DNA of 64,000 nucleotides from Nematopogon swammerdamellus. Taxonomy: Eukaryota; Arthropoda; Insecta; Lepidoptera; Adelidae. Every line of letters begins with the position of its first letter. Position 1 is the stretch's first letter. Shown here piece after piece: positions 42,543 through 53,560 of the stretch. A program made the translations under genes and the position numbers. The stretch is taken from positions 13,513,361 to 13,577,360 of the forward strand of contig OX336343.1 of assembly GCA_946902875.1 (NCBI GenBank), read 5' to 3'. The notes beneath the pieces were generated by a model. The model was not told where the DNA came from. It did not search any database and saw only the letters and a program-made list of their open reading frames with translations.

Positions 42543-43123
42543 AGTTCAACTGAAAAGCTTAGTACAGCTATTGGAATACCTGAATAGAATTTACATTTAC
42601 CCATACGCCACTCCGGTGAAAACGTGTGTCGTGGCAAAGCCTTTATACTGACATAATGCTAATGTGTCGTGGTGACACAGTTTACTGATAGAAATTGATT
42701 CGCGCAGTCCGTATTCTGCGATGTAGGAAAACAATACATAAGTTAGTCTTTCTTAGATTGTTTTCAATAGCTTGAAATCTCAGAGTACCAGATAATCTGA
42801 GGTTGAGACCTAAGACATCATATGAATCTCTATGAAACCGTCACGAAGTCAAAGTGAGGAAAATATTATATAGAAAATAGAATAAGTGCGTCACACGATT
42901 AATAATAAAATGGTGCATTTATCATTTAGAGTTTTTCAGGCTTCTTAGCTCTACGCACAAGTAAGAATTCTTAGACGGCCTCGTGTTGTGGCATTTGCCC
43001 GAATACAGACTACACGAGCTCGTTATATCCAAAGAAAATACAGAGTGCATTTTACAATCTATATCTATATCTTAATCGCGACGATTTTTTTCATTGGCCT
43101 AATCCCATCCATAAAAATATTTT
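42543..43123. other. 3' UTR and flank of cluster gene 3
   Basis: No ORF of interest. AATAAA at 42904 is the probable poly(A) signal. Confidence 0.45.
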
Positions 43124-43399
43124 AAAAACCCGACCAAGTGCGAGACTCGCGCACCTAGGTTTCCGCACCACAAAAAAAAAACATTGAAAAAAAACACTAT
43201 TCTTGTATTGGGACCTCCCTTAATTTTTTACCTTTTCTATATTTTTATTATTTGCTGTTATATCCACCATAATAACACATATTCTGTGAAAATTTCAACC
43301 GGCTACCTATTACGGTTCCAATGATAAAGCAGTAGGACAGACAGACAGACGGCGTAGGCTTAGTAGTAGGCTTTCGTACAGGATACGGAAACCTAAAAT
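43124..43399 (+). repeat. Interspersed repeat E, plus copy
   Basis: Begins 'cccgaccaagtgcgagactc', ends 'ggatacggaaacctaaaa', with 'gacagacagacagacggcgt' near its end. Confidence 0.8.
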
Positions 43400-43485
43400 T
43401 AATTTGAAAGTGGGAGAAACGAAAAATAGTTTGCTGTGTCACTTGCTGCACGCAAACAACTTGCGTCAAACAAGGTGCTATCCCA

Positions 43486-43690
43486 TTGCTCCCTTAGGTT
43501 GTGCCGGCTACAGACGCCAGACCTTTATTCTTTGCGGGGTGTTGGTAGAAAATTCGGAAGAATTCAACTATTTGGACTTTCAACGACTTTGGATGGGTGG
43601 AACTCCGAATACGCCGATCTTTGAAGTTGATCGTGGTTTGGATTCCACGTGAAACTGGTAGCTCCCTTCCCTTTACATTATACTATGTAT
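43486..43690 (-). repeat. SINE-A, very degenerate
   Basis: 'ttgtgccggctacagac', 'ggattccacgtgaaact' and 'ggtagctcccttcc' fall in SINE-A order; the rest is diverged. Confidence 0.4.
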
Positions 43691-44452
43691 ATAACATGGT
43701 GATTATTTATTATCAGAGCACAAGCCCCTCTGACTCAGCCACCCATACCGATTTCCTATATATATAAATTCTGTGTTTGTTTCATCCACTAATGGCCGTT
43801 TTGACCACTTAGATTAAATCTCCTCTAATTTGTCGTAACATTTCTCATAAATTTGACAGGAGTTAACTGGCAGCTGTATTTTAAGGTGGTGAAGTCGGCC
43901 GTATATTGATAGACATAATAAATATGTATCAAAAGTGTTTGTTCAACTTCATAAATCAAAGTCTAGTGAGTTATATGGAACGCTAAACACGAATCTGGTA
44001 GCAGATTTGGTGATTTTGGCATGTAATTTTCCAAAATATTTTACATTGATACTGGCTTATAAATGTTTCTGGAACCGCGAAAGCGAATCCTATGTGGTAG
44101 CATATTTAGCTATAGCAGCGGTCTTTTATACCTGCTCATTGTTTTGAAATTAACACCACGATTCATTGTTACTTGTTTGTTGCCCATTTTCGGATATCGT
44201 AGTGAATATTATAGCTGACTTGGAAGATATATAGTTAATATTTTTAACTATATGTCTAAGCACGAGAATTTATGTAAATTGTGTAAACATAGATTCAGCA
44301 TAGACTTGCGTCTAGTTATTTTTTATTTTATTTTATTATAAGTCATATATAGAATAACCCCCTTATGTCAGTTAAAAATATTACGGGGGCAACTGCAACA
44401 CCGTGTATATTGTTGTTCTTCGACTGTTAATAAAATTTTGTGTACTAGGGTA
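43691..44452. other. Intergenic, no gene recognised
   Basis: The 70-codon frame at 43935-44147 is hydrophobic in its last third but has no start context, homology or partner exon that I can support. Confidence 0.35.
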
Positions 44453-44511
44453 GGCTTAAAATCAGAAACAATGTTATGACCCGTGGTCATAACATTGTGA
44501 AATCTGTGCCT
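44453..44511. repeat. Imperfect hairpin with 14-bp perfect stem
   Basis: 'acaatgttatgacc', three bases, then its exact inverse; outside this, 'gtaggc' (44453) pairs with 'gcctac' (44506). Could be a small foldback element or RNA hairpin. Confidence 0.65.
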
Positions 44512-45750
44512 ACATCCTTTTTCACTCATTTTGTCTTATCATAGTTAAATTGTTGTGAAATGTAATTAATGTGTGAAATAAATTGTTTATTTATTTATTT
44601 ATTTATTTTATTTAAAGTCTTTTAAACTGTACTTGTAATTAAGTATTGTAAGTAGGTATGTTTAAGAAAATAATATTAAAATTAAAAATTTTACTGCTAT
44701 TGTTTTTTTTTTCAGTCTAGAACGTAGGTTGAAATTATGTTAATAATTAATAATAATTATTAAAAGTGAAACTTAGGACGGGTATGAAGTGAAGGTGTAT
44801 TAATTTTATCTAGTCACATATTTGAATTTGGCTGGGTTAGTAAATTTAATGAAATAATAAATGTTTTTTTATAATAAAGTATGTAATAAACGTGTGAACC
44901 TACAGTAGCTATTTATTTATATAGGTGTATACCAAAGAGTTTAGGGACTAAGCTTTGTCTTTCTTCGTACAATTTCGCACGACCAGAGTGAAGGACTGAC
45001 ATGGAACCAAGGAATTTCCATAGTACCTGTAGGTACTACCTTAATTCAGTGTGTAAATTCCTTACATACATTTGATAGAAATTTTAATGTTAAAATGTTT
45101 TGCCACGAGTAATTTACAAGCTTTTATTTACACGTAACTTCACTTACTTGTTAATATGAATAAAATTTTGCAACTGAATTTTATACCAGTTCCAGCTAAC
45201 GGATTGAATTGAAATTGTCTCACACTCCTACCTACTCTTTTGTATATTGTTGTATATTGTTTATTAAGCATTCATTAGACAGCATGACTGTACTCGAATT
45301 TGTCACAATTTGTTCTATCCGATTCGATTACACCCACGAAGAAGAACCGGTAAGAAACTTCGCAGGGTTTTTTTTTTCATAATAATTTTTACAAGCATTT
45401 AGTGACTATCCACATAATAACACCGCCTACAGTCGATTGAAAATACAGCTTGAGAGCAAGATCAAAAACAGATTTTTGTTTTGTTTTTGAAGTTCTGACT
45501 GCAAGGACTTAATTTAGTGGATCAGGTGTAAAGAGCCTTTGTCAAATTTTTTGATACGTCATTTGTATCAACTCAATAATGTTAGTAATAAGTATACATA
45601 CTACAACGTAGTATTGTCAAATAATAATAAAAAAAAAATTATAATAAAAATATTAAGATACTTGAAGTATCAAGTTGTCAATCGGTTAGTAAATAAATTT
45701 GAGTACAAATAGTACCTAGTCATGCGCTAACTAATTATGCAGTCAGAACC
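44512..45750. other. Intergenic, AT-rich
   Basis: (TTTA)n at 44588-44610. 45260-45380 and 46560-46740 contain inverted matching pieces ('cacccacgaagaagaaccgg', 'tttgtcacaatttgttctat'), so this is one arm of a large inverted repeat (see findings). No gene. Confidence 0.45.
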
Positions 45751-45990
45751 TCAAGATATAGTCCTGTTGACTAATGCCTCTTTTACAGTATAGTAGGCTT
45801 TCTTTACAAGAGTTGATTTTATATGTTTCTTAAACAAAGTATCATTTAGATTTTTTACCTCTTCTGGTATTTTATTATACAATCTAACACTGTTGCAAAC
45901 AAAACTTTTCGACATTTTAGATGACCTGTGCTTCGTAATTAGAACATTATTTTTATGTCTAGTATCATGCTGGTGCATATCAGAGTGAAG
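45751..45990 (-). pseudogene. LINE RT C-terminal fragment
   Basis: Minus-strand 75-codon frame beginning MHQHDTRHKNN and containing SFVCNSVRLYNKIPEEVKNL and FKKHIKSTLVKKAYY. HxYxTRxK, RLYNKIP and FKxxLKxxLxxxAYY are motifs common to C-termini of CR1/Jockey-like RT proteins. The RT core is missing (5' truncation). Confidence 0.7.
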
Positions 45991-47077
45991 CGTAAAAAAA
46001 GCTCTAAATTGTAAAAAAAATATATAAGATTTTAAACTTCACGTATTAAATAAAAAAAAATGGCAACTGAATTTTTAACTAGTTCCAACCAACCAAGTGA
46101 GCTAAAATGTTTCACACCCCTTTAGTTCTGATGACAATACAATATAACATACTCAAAATTTTGAAGAAAAAAATTGCGTGTACTTATTTACGCGCGTTAG
46201 AAGTTATACTTCTTTGTCGTGATAAAAAAAGCGCCCTCCCCCTTCGACCCGTTCGACTCCTCCGGCCCCTCTGACACCTTCGATCCCTTCAACCCCTCCG
46301 GCCACTCGACCCCTCGACCCACGACCTCTCGATCAACCAATTTTCAGTTTTCTATATAAATTCTACAGTTTTTTTTTCGTCAGAAAAAACTTATTGGTAC
46401 ATGCCGACCGGACGAGAAGCCGAAGCCCAGATCACTCGGCTATCCGTCCACCGCTTAGTTATGCAGTGGTTGGTCATCACAAAACTTGGTGAAGAGATGA
46501 GGGGTTTACACCTGATTCACTTAATTGATAAGTCTTTGTAGTCAGAACTCTCAGCAAAATTGTTAATCTTGCTCTCAAGCTGTGTTTTCGATACACTATG
46601 GGCGGTGTTATTATGTGGCTAGTCACTTGTAATTAATTACCCTGCGAAAAAAATACCCTGCGAAGTTTCTTGTAGGTTCTTCTTCGTGGGTGTAATCGAA
46701 CCGGATAGAACAAATTGTGACAAGTTCGAGCGTAGTCTAACTGCCATATGAATGATCAATAAACAATACAATAAAATACAATACGATGTGTTTGGTGGAG
46801 CTATTTGACCGTATTTGACACTATACTTTAGTCAACGCTAAATTATTATTTGCCATTACATATTTTACGAGAAATTCATCCCCTCAATGATCAATTTTGC
46901 AAAACGGGGCTAACATTAAAATAAAAATATAAAAAAACCTACCTACCTAATTGACTTCTAAAAACAGTCAAAATACCTCTAGGTAGTTATGCCGTATGGG
47001 AGCGAACAGCATCAAAATGCGCACTGATATGGCGCATTTTGAATAGCGAAGCGTTCGCTTTTTATATAGTACTAGCT
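45991..47077. repeat. Intergenic with SINE-C head and inverted-repeat arm
   Basis: 46370-46460 is a SINE-C head (minus; 'cgtcagaaaaaacttattgg', diverged tRNA-like part). 46190-46330 is a pyrimidine-rich, CTCGACCC-rich tract. 46500-46740 pairs with 45260-45540. 46980-47070 carries 'gcgcactgatatggcgcatt'. No gene. Confidence 0.5.
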
Positions 47078-47125
47078 GAGCCCGCGGCTTCGCTCGCGTG
47101 AAATTCGTATTTTAAAGGAGACAGT

Positions 47126-48700
47126 AAGTAACTATGGGCGAGGCCGAAGGCCGAGCTGCGTTCAGGAAGCCGATAAACCATCTCTAAGAAAGTAAGTACC
47201 TTCTCAAATAAAGTAAATAACTAACGGCGAGCATTCGGGCTGAACTGTATTCTAGACAGAAAATAAACCTTCTCGAAGAAAGTAAGTAACTGAGGGTGAG
47301 GCCTAAGGCCGAGCTGCGTTCAGGAAGACGATAAACCATCTCTAAGAAAGTAAGTAATTAAGGGCGAGGCCGAAGGCCGAGCTGCGTTCAGGAGGACGAT
47401 AAACCTTCTCGAAAAAGTAAGTAACTGAGGGCGAGGCAGAATGCCGACTTGCGTTCAGAAAGACTATAAACTTTCTCAAATAAAGTAAGTAACTAAGGGC
47501 GAGGCCGAAGGCCGAGCTGCGTTCAGGAAGACCATGAACCTTCTCGAAGACAGTAAGTAACTGAGGGCGAGGCCGAAGGTCGAGGTGCGTTCAGGAAGAC
47601 TATAAACCATCTCGAAGAAAGGAAGTAACTAAGGGCGAGGCCGAAGGCCGAGCTGCGTTCAGGAACACTATAAACCTTCTCGAAGAAAGTAAGTAACTGA
47701 GGGCGAGACCGAAGGCCGAGCTACGTTCAGGAAGACTATAAACCTTCTCGAAGAAAGTAAGTAACAAAGGGCGAGGCCGAAGGCCGAGCTGCGTTCAGAA
47801 AGACGATGAATCTTCTCGAATACAGTAAGTAACTGAGGGCGAGGCCGAAGGCCGAGCTGCGTTCAGGAAGGCGATACACCTTATCTAAGAAAGTAAGTAA
47901 TTAAGGGCGAGGCCGAAGGCCGAGCTACGTTCAGGAAGACCATAAACCTTCTCTAAGAAAGTAAGTAACTGAGAGCGAGGCCGAAGGCCGAGCTACGTTC
48001 AGGAAGACCACAAACCTTCTCAAATAAAGTAAGTAACTAAGGGCAAGGCCGAAGGCCGAGCTGCGTTCAGAAAGACTATAAACCTTCTCAAAGAAAGTAA
48101 GTAACAAAGGGCGAGGCCGAAGGCCGAGCTGCGTTCAGGAAGACGATAAACCTTATCTAAGAAAGTAAGTAATTAAGGGCGAGGCCGAAGGCCGAGCTAC
48201 GTTCAGGAAGACGATAAAACTTATCGAAGAAAGTAAGTAACTGAGGGCGAGGCCGAAAGCCGAGCTTCGTTCAGGAAGACTATAAACCTTCTCGAAGAAA
48301 GTAAGTAACTGAGGGCGAGGCCGAAGGCCGAGCTGCGTTCAGGAAGACCATAAACCTTCTCGAAGAAAGTAAGTAACTAAGGGTGAGGCGGAAGGCTGAC
48401 CTGCGTTCAGGAAGGCTATAAACCATCTCGAAGAAAGTAAGTAACTGAGGGTGAGGCCGAAGGCTATAAACCATCTCAGTGAAAGTAAGTATAAACTATG
48501 GGTGAAGCCAAAGGCCGATCTGCGTTTAGGAAGAGGATAAACCTTCTAGATCAAAGTAAGTAACTATGGGCGAGGCTGAAGGCCGAGCTGCGTTTAGGTA
48601 AACGTTAAACCTTCTTAAATAAATTAAGTAGCTAAAGGCGAGGCTTCAGGCTAATCTGCATTCTGGAATACAGTAAAGCTTCTCGAAGAAAGTACCTACG
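47126..48700 (+). repeat. 68-bp minisatellite, about 23 units
   Basis: Unit wording: 'gtaagtaactaagggcga', 'ggccgaaggccgagctgcg', 'ttcaggaagacgataaac', 'cttctcgaagaaa'. The centre 'ggccgaaggcc' is a short dyad. Units in the middle are most alike and those at the edges most diverged, as expected for unequal exchange. Confidence 0.95.
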
Positions 48701-48734
48701 TAACTAAGGGCGAGGCCACTGGCACCCCCAATTC

Positions 48735-48758
48735 CCCCCCCCCCCCCCCCCCCCCCTT
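48735..48758 (+). repeat. Poly-C homopolymer
   Basis: A run of more than 20 C just after the minisatellite. Length may be affected by sequencing error. Confidence 0.8.
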
Positions 48759-50062
48759 TAAAATTTGACAACCAAAAACCCTGAAACACGTCTTTCGTGA
48801 TTTATTCTCAGCAGCTGTAATTCATATTTTCATGTTTCTAACTTCAAATAACAAAGACTTTCATACAAAGTCGTCGTCCCCATCTCCCCCCCTTAAAGTT
48901 GTAATTTCCAAAAATCCTTAACGGATGCTTAAGTTATGAAATAAACCTATGTTCCAAATTTCAGCTTTCTAGACTTAGTACTTTTGGCTGTGCGTTGATA
49001 GATCAGTCGGTCAGGACAAACAATTTTATAAGTATAGATGTCTACTCTTCTATTCGTCTCTTCTACTAAAAGCATCTATCTACACCAACGCAACGCAACA
49101 GAACTGCTAACGCCATCTATTACGACCATTAGACACTAAATTCCGTCTTCTTTGATACTGCTCAACCCTAAGGCTATTTAACTTTATGGTATATAGCCTA
49201 TAGTGAGCCTGAAGAACTACTCTTTACATTGATGTAAACCGTATCAAAATCTGTTAAGTGGTTCCGAGTTTACCTCAAACATACATACATACGTGCAAAC
49301 AGACGTTTCCTTTTATAGGAAGTATAGATAGAGAAAAGAAGATAAAGATTAAATTATCCCTCCTTCCCCTCTCCCCGCGGAGCCCTCCCCCCTACCTCAA
49401 CCCCTCTCTTCAAAGCCACCCCCAGTACGGATAAAATTATATAAAATAATTTAAAATCCTAAAATCTAATTTTGAAATCATCCCCTATTTTAATTTAAGG
49501 GTTGATTTAGCAAAAACGCTGAAACACGTAATTCTTTATTTTATACCAAAAGCCTAAATGTGAATTTTCATATCCCTAACTTGAGAAATTATGGGTTCCC
49601 CATACAATCTTTCATCCCCTATTTCACCCCGTTAAGGGTTGTTATTTTGAGACAAAAGGTAGCCTATGTTCTTCCTCAGGATGCAATTCATCTCCGCACA
49701 AAATTTTATAAAATCCTAAAATCTAATTTTGAAATCAACCCCTATTTTAATTTAAGGGTTGATTTAGCAAAAACGCTGAAACACGTATTTCTTTATTTCA
49801 TACCAAAAGCGCAAATATAAATTGTCATATCCCTAACTTAAGAAATGCTGAGTTCCCCATACAAACTTTCATCCCCTATTTCACCCCCTTAAGGGTTGTT
49901 TTTTGAGACAAAAAGTAGCCTATGTCCGTCCTCAGGGTGCAATTAATCTCCGTGCAATATTTTATCGAAATCTGTTCAGCGGTTTAGGCGTGAAAAGGTA
50001 ACAGACAGACAGACAGACAGACAACAGAGTTACTTTCGAATTTATAATATTAGTATGGATGT

Positions 50063-51094
50063 CAAAAGAAGTAAAATTGTATCTTACATCATCTGCAATT
50101 AGTATAAACTCAAAATAATGTTTTAGAAAGCTGCAATTTCGAAACAAAGAGAGCATTTCAGAGTATTTAGGACCATTTAGTAGTACGTTTGTGATTTTTT
50201 TTTCACATATTTTTTGACATAGATAAAAATAAAAATCTGTCATCAACTTTTAAATATGGTCAACTTTTAGGCAGGAATTTTTAATATATATATTTTTGAA
50301 ATACGTTAAACAAAAAACTGAAACGAAAATGTGGCAAATTTTGCAAATTGTGCCTCGCGCTGTAGTACCGTAGTCCTAAGTTTTAATCTGTCCTTTTGTT
50401 TGTTTCATCTTCGAGGAAAGAAGGTTTCGATTAAAGATTATTTTCGTTTATATCATTGCACCTTCTCTTATCTTATCTCACCGTCGCAAAATACGTATAC
50501 TCGATTATAATAAATCAATACTAATAATAAATCTGTAAGGGATGGTGATGGAGTAAGTTAGCTTTGTTTTATGAAATACTGCGTTTGTAGACTGTATGTA
50601 TGATACTAAAACTAAATTGACGATTTTTAGAAATCTTTTCTGTATGTAGGTATGTATGCTCCTCCATAACTCTTAATGCGATCATCCGAATTCGATTCAA
50701 CTTAGTAAGCACATCTAACTATAAGTGACGCAGGATAGGCAAATTCAGTTCCGGTTACGCTAAGATGTGGCTCTCGTACAAACCGAATTGTTCCGCGCGC
50801 CGAAATAAAGGTACGGTAGCGGGCTTATTTATCTTTATTCTTTTTAAATACGAATTTGACGGGAGCGAAGCCGCGGGCAAAAGCTAATATCAGAATAAAA
50901 TAACTCGATCTCTTCACATAACTAATAAAACGCCACGTTTGTCTGTCCAATACGGCTAAACTGGTGTTATTTTCACATACAGTATATCTGGCATAATCTT
51001 GGAGTGGTTATTTGCTTGGCTATGTATCGTCAACGGATTTCTCCAAGTGGCTGAAGCAGTGACCTAGTCGCTTAAATACAACATAAATATACGC
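50063..51094. other. Intergenic, repeat scraps
   Basis: 50870-50890 is a minus-strand repeat-F head ('gagcgaagccgcgggc'). 50520-50760 resembles the 'taataaatctgtaaggg' type of dispersed repeat. No gene. Confidence 0.4.
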
Positions 51095-51290
51095 AGTCAG
51101 TCAGCGTACGCGTGTATGCGTCCACTGCTGGACATACGCCTCTCCAGTTTTTCTTCAGTCGGCCCGGAGGCCTTCAGCGGTACGGAACCACTGCTTTCCG
51201 CCGACGTACTTGATGCCGTCGTCCCACACTCCGTCTTTCTGTCCACGGCCACCAGTGTAGGTCACGGTTACTCCAACGGTCGTCAATATA
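51095..51290 (-). pseudogene. LINE 3' end (RTE-like), truncated
   Basis: Shares 'cggaaccactgctttccg', 'acgtacttgatg' and 'ccactccgt'-type wording with 3990-4320. Minus-strand frames include KYVGGKQWFRT-like residues; frameshifted. Confidence 0.55.
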
Positions 51291-51398
51291 AGCAAGTACG
51301 ATTAATGCCAAACTTTGTTGACGCTCGTACGATATTCACACTGGTGCGCAGAAGTTTGAATTTTAGGTCAAAGGGAGGAGCGTGGGCGAAGCGTGAGG

Positions 51399-51660
51399 TA
51401 TAACCCCGTATTTGTAACTGTGCCCTTCGAGCTGTCAAAGTCGTTAGGTTGGCAGGACTGAATTCACCCCCCGCTTACTTCCTCACCTCTCCGCCGACGC
51501 CTATCAGTACACACACACACACAGCCAGACACACACACAACAAGGGCGTGTACTGATAGGCGTCGGCGGAGAGGTGAGGAAGTAAGCGGGGGGTGAATTC
51601 AGTCCTGCCAACCTAACGAGGTTGACAGCTCGAAGTGCAGTTAGAAAAACGGGGTTATAC
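51399..51660. mobile_element. 262-bp near-perfect palindrome (foldback)
   Basis: The two halves are inverted copies. An inner 69-bp block ('ttaggttggcagg' ... 'gcctatcagtacac') appears identical in both arms; the outer parts ('gtataaccccg', 'cttcgagctgtcaa') agree with small gaps. A 35-bp CA-rich loop separates them. It ends 328 bp before the start codon of cluster gene 4. Confidence 0.9.
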
Positions 51661-51988
51661 ATTCATGATCACAGCTTACGGAGTGAATGAAAGTCGTATG
51701 AGCGGCAATACAGTTTGGCACAACGAGTAGCGTTGTAAATGTAGAATTTTGTTAGTTTATATACAAAAAGTTCCAAATATAAAATTCCTAAACTTTAGAA
51801 ACCTCGTCGAAACTGGCAATGCCGCGAGCGGAGCTGCAGGAAAAATCTGTATCAGTCAGTATCATTATAATCGATGTATGTAATTATTTCTTAGTATATA
51901 AATAATTAATTGAAGCTACCTACGTGTCGTCTTTATCAAAGTCAGTGAGAAGTTAGAGTGGCAGTCGCGAATAGCAAGAGAGACCAAG
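51661..51988 (+). promoter_or_regulatory. Probable promoter region of cluster gene 4
   Basis: 'tatataaata' at 51895-51904 is TATA-like; 'gtcagtg' at 51941-51947 is initiator-like but about 49 bp further, more than the usual 30. Start site therefore uncertain. Confidence 0.35.
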
Positions 51989-52838
51989 ATGTTGCCTTTG
52001 TATGTTATTATACCGCTTGCTATGGTAAGTAAATGTTATTATTATTTCATAATTTTCACTCCTCACCACCCATGCGTTGACTTGAATAAATCACTTATAG
52101 CAAAAAGTTCGCCTTTGTGCCTAACTGCCTATTGACTGCGCAGTGATATGCGCACTCCTATAATGTTTATGCTTCTTCGGTTGAACCGACTTCCCAAAAG
52201 GAGGAGGTTCTCAATTCGACTGTATGTTTGTTTTTGTATGTTTATTACGCGATTACTCCGTCAATTGTGGGCCGAAATCTAGGGTTCGATTTTTTTTTAT
52301 TTCATACATTTTTTAAGTCGGTTTTTATATTTTTTTGTAAATAGTTTTCGTGTACGGTTTTTCTATAAATTGTGCGCAAGGTGCTGCAATTTCCTTGAAA
52401 TTAACATCAAATTCAGTTGTGACTGTTCTCTTTATAGCTAGTTCAATTTCAAAAGAAATTTTATCACAAACCTCGTCACAAACCTAGGCCAAAGAATATA
52501 ACTAACTTAAAATAAAAATTTTGAAATTTTATTTTTTTCAGCTCCCAGTTATATTCTTAACTATCTTCGCAGTATACCGGAGCATAAAAATGCAAAGAGC
52601 ACTGGTAGCGAACGGGGGAATGGTAGTGACAAGAACGCTAACCGTTGTGGATGGCAACGGAGTGACGGGAACGGTCCAGGAGACTGCTGTAATAGGAAGA
52701 CCAGGAGTTACCAGGACTATAACCTACGGTAACGCCCCACAGGGAAACAACGAACATATTGTAAACATGACACCGCCTCCACCATATTCGGGGCCAATTC
52801 ATCCTCAACAAGCTAACGCCTCGCGTGATAACAAATAA
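51989..52838 (+). CDS. PPxY single-pass membrane protein (cluster gene 4)
   Basis: Exons 51989-52024 (12 codons, donor gtaagt) and 52542-52838 (acceptor 'tttttttcag'), 110 residues, the most compact copy. It starts MLPLYVIIPLAM; the transmembrane span is about 3-26 and the phase-0 intron follows residue 12. YRSIKMQRAL is the basic juxtamembrane part, then NGGMVVTRTL, a Gly/Thr/Val-rich middle, QETAV, EHIVNMTPPPPYSG (PPPY at about 91-94) and a short polar end. The same order of motifs as in cluster gene 3 shows close paralogy. The expected role is as a membrane anchor or adaptor for WW-domain partners such as Nedd4-type ligases; this is inference. AATAAA at about 53182. The 517-bp intron has a repeat scrap at 52165-52330. 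Confidence 0.85.
52165..52330 (+). repeat. TIR-type dispersed repeat in intron
   Basis: Starts 'gaaccgacttcccaaaagga' and ends 'ttttaagtcggtttttat': short inverted ends around 'ggttctcaattcgactgtat'. A frequent lepidopteran repeat type by memory. Confidence 0.6.
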
Positions 52839-53560
52839 AAAGTTTTACACAAGGATTAATAACGACGACAATGAAAACGGCCCTTATAATAAGTAGTTAA
52901 ATCTAATGACACTGTAAGCAGCGCCATCTACCGTCAACGATAATAGCGACTAATATTAATTAGTGCTGCTAGATGGCGATTTACCGACATAATAGCCTAA
53001 CTCCGCCCGCATTGATGTGTGCAGCAAGTCAATGTGAGACAAGGTAGATCTTTAATTAATTTCATTATCTACTGGATTCGAGTGTTTCAATTGTAAAGCC
53101 TACTGTAATCATCATTAAACGATTAGAGTAAGCTCAAGGTTTCTTTGTTCACATATTTTAAAGGTTAGTTAGTGTAACGACAATAAAACTGTTAGAAAAT
53201 TAAAAATAAATATACACTCACATATAGATAGTTTACTTACTTCCTTACAGTATAACATTTAAGAAACAGTGCACAGATATCGCGGGATTTCGACACAGAT
53301 TTATGTAAATTCGGACGAGTAATGCTAAAGAGAACCATCTTACAAATGTTTTTTTCACCAGCGTCGACGCTCGAACGGCAAGATTGTGTTTCCGGCTCGC
53401 GCAAAAAGTCTCGAAATAAAGCAAGCAGCCCGTTAGCCGAAGCGATCAAAAAGACAATGCAAACTTTCCGACTCTGAGAAATCTGGTGCGAAAATATTTC
53501 CACTGGAAAAATGAGCAGACAGGGGACCGGAGAGAAGAAAAAAAATATTTAATTGCTCCC
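52839..53560. other. 3' flank of cluster gene 4
   Basis: 'gcgccatctaccgt' (52922) and 'ctagatggcgat' (52970) form an inverted pair around a short AT stretch. The minus-strand frame 53237-53503 shows no protein-like traits I can support. Confidence 0.4.

Larger units (their letters stand above)
47078..50062 (+). mobile_element. Repeat F, giant copy with internal minisatellite
   Basis: Begins 'agcccgcggcttcgctcgcg' and ends with (CAGA)n, then 'ttataatattagtatggat', the end type of this common dispersed repeat. Inside are the 68-bp array, a poly-C tract, AT-rich blocks and a tandem duplication of about 257 bp ('aatcctaaaatctaattttg' at 49455 and 49712). No protein coding. Non-autonomous; class uncertain (possibly Helitron-like). 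Confidence 0.55.

Noticed and set aside
43935..44147. 70-codon frame with hydrophobic C-terminal half, possible fifth membrane gene
   Set aside because: Lacks the LY-IIP start, the intron position, the basic patch and PPxY; no splice sites found.
48280..48474. 64-codon minus frame with repeated MVYSL/FLRE wording
   Set aside because: By-product of the 68-bp minisatellite; the frame shifts every unit.
47126..48700. Possible CRISPR array
   Set aside because: Units are directly adjacent 68-bp repeats without unique spacers and the context is eukaryotic.
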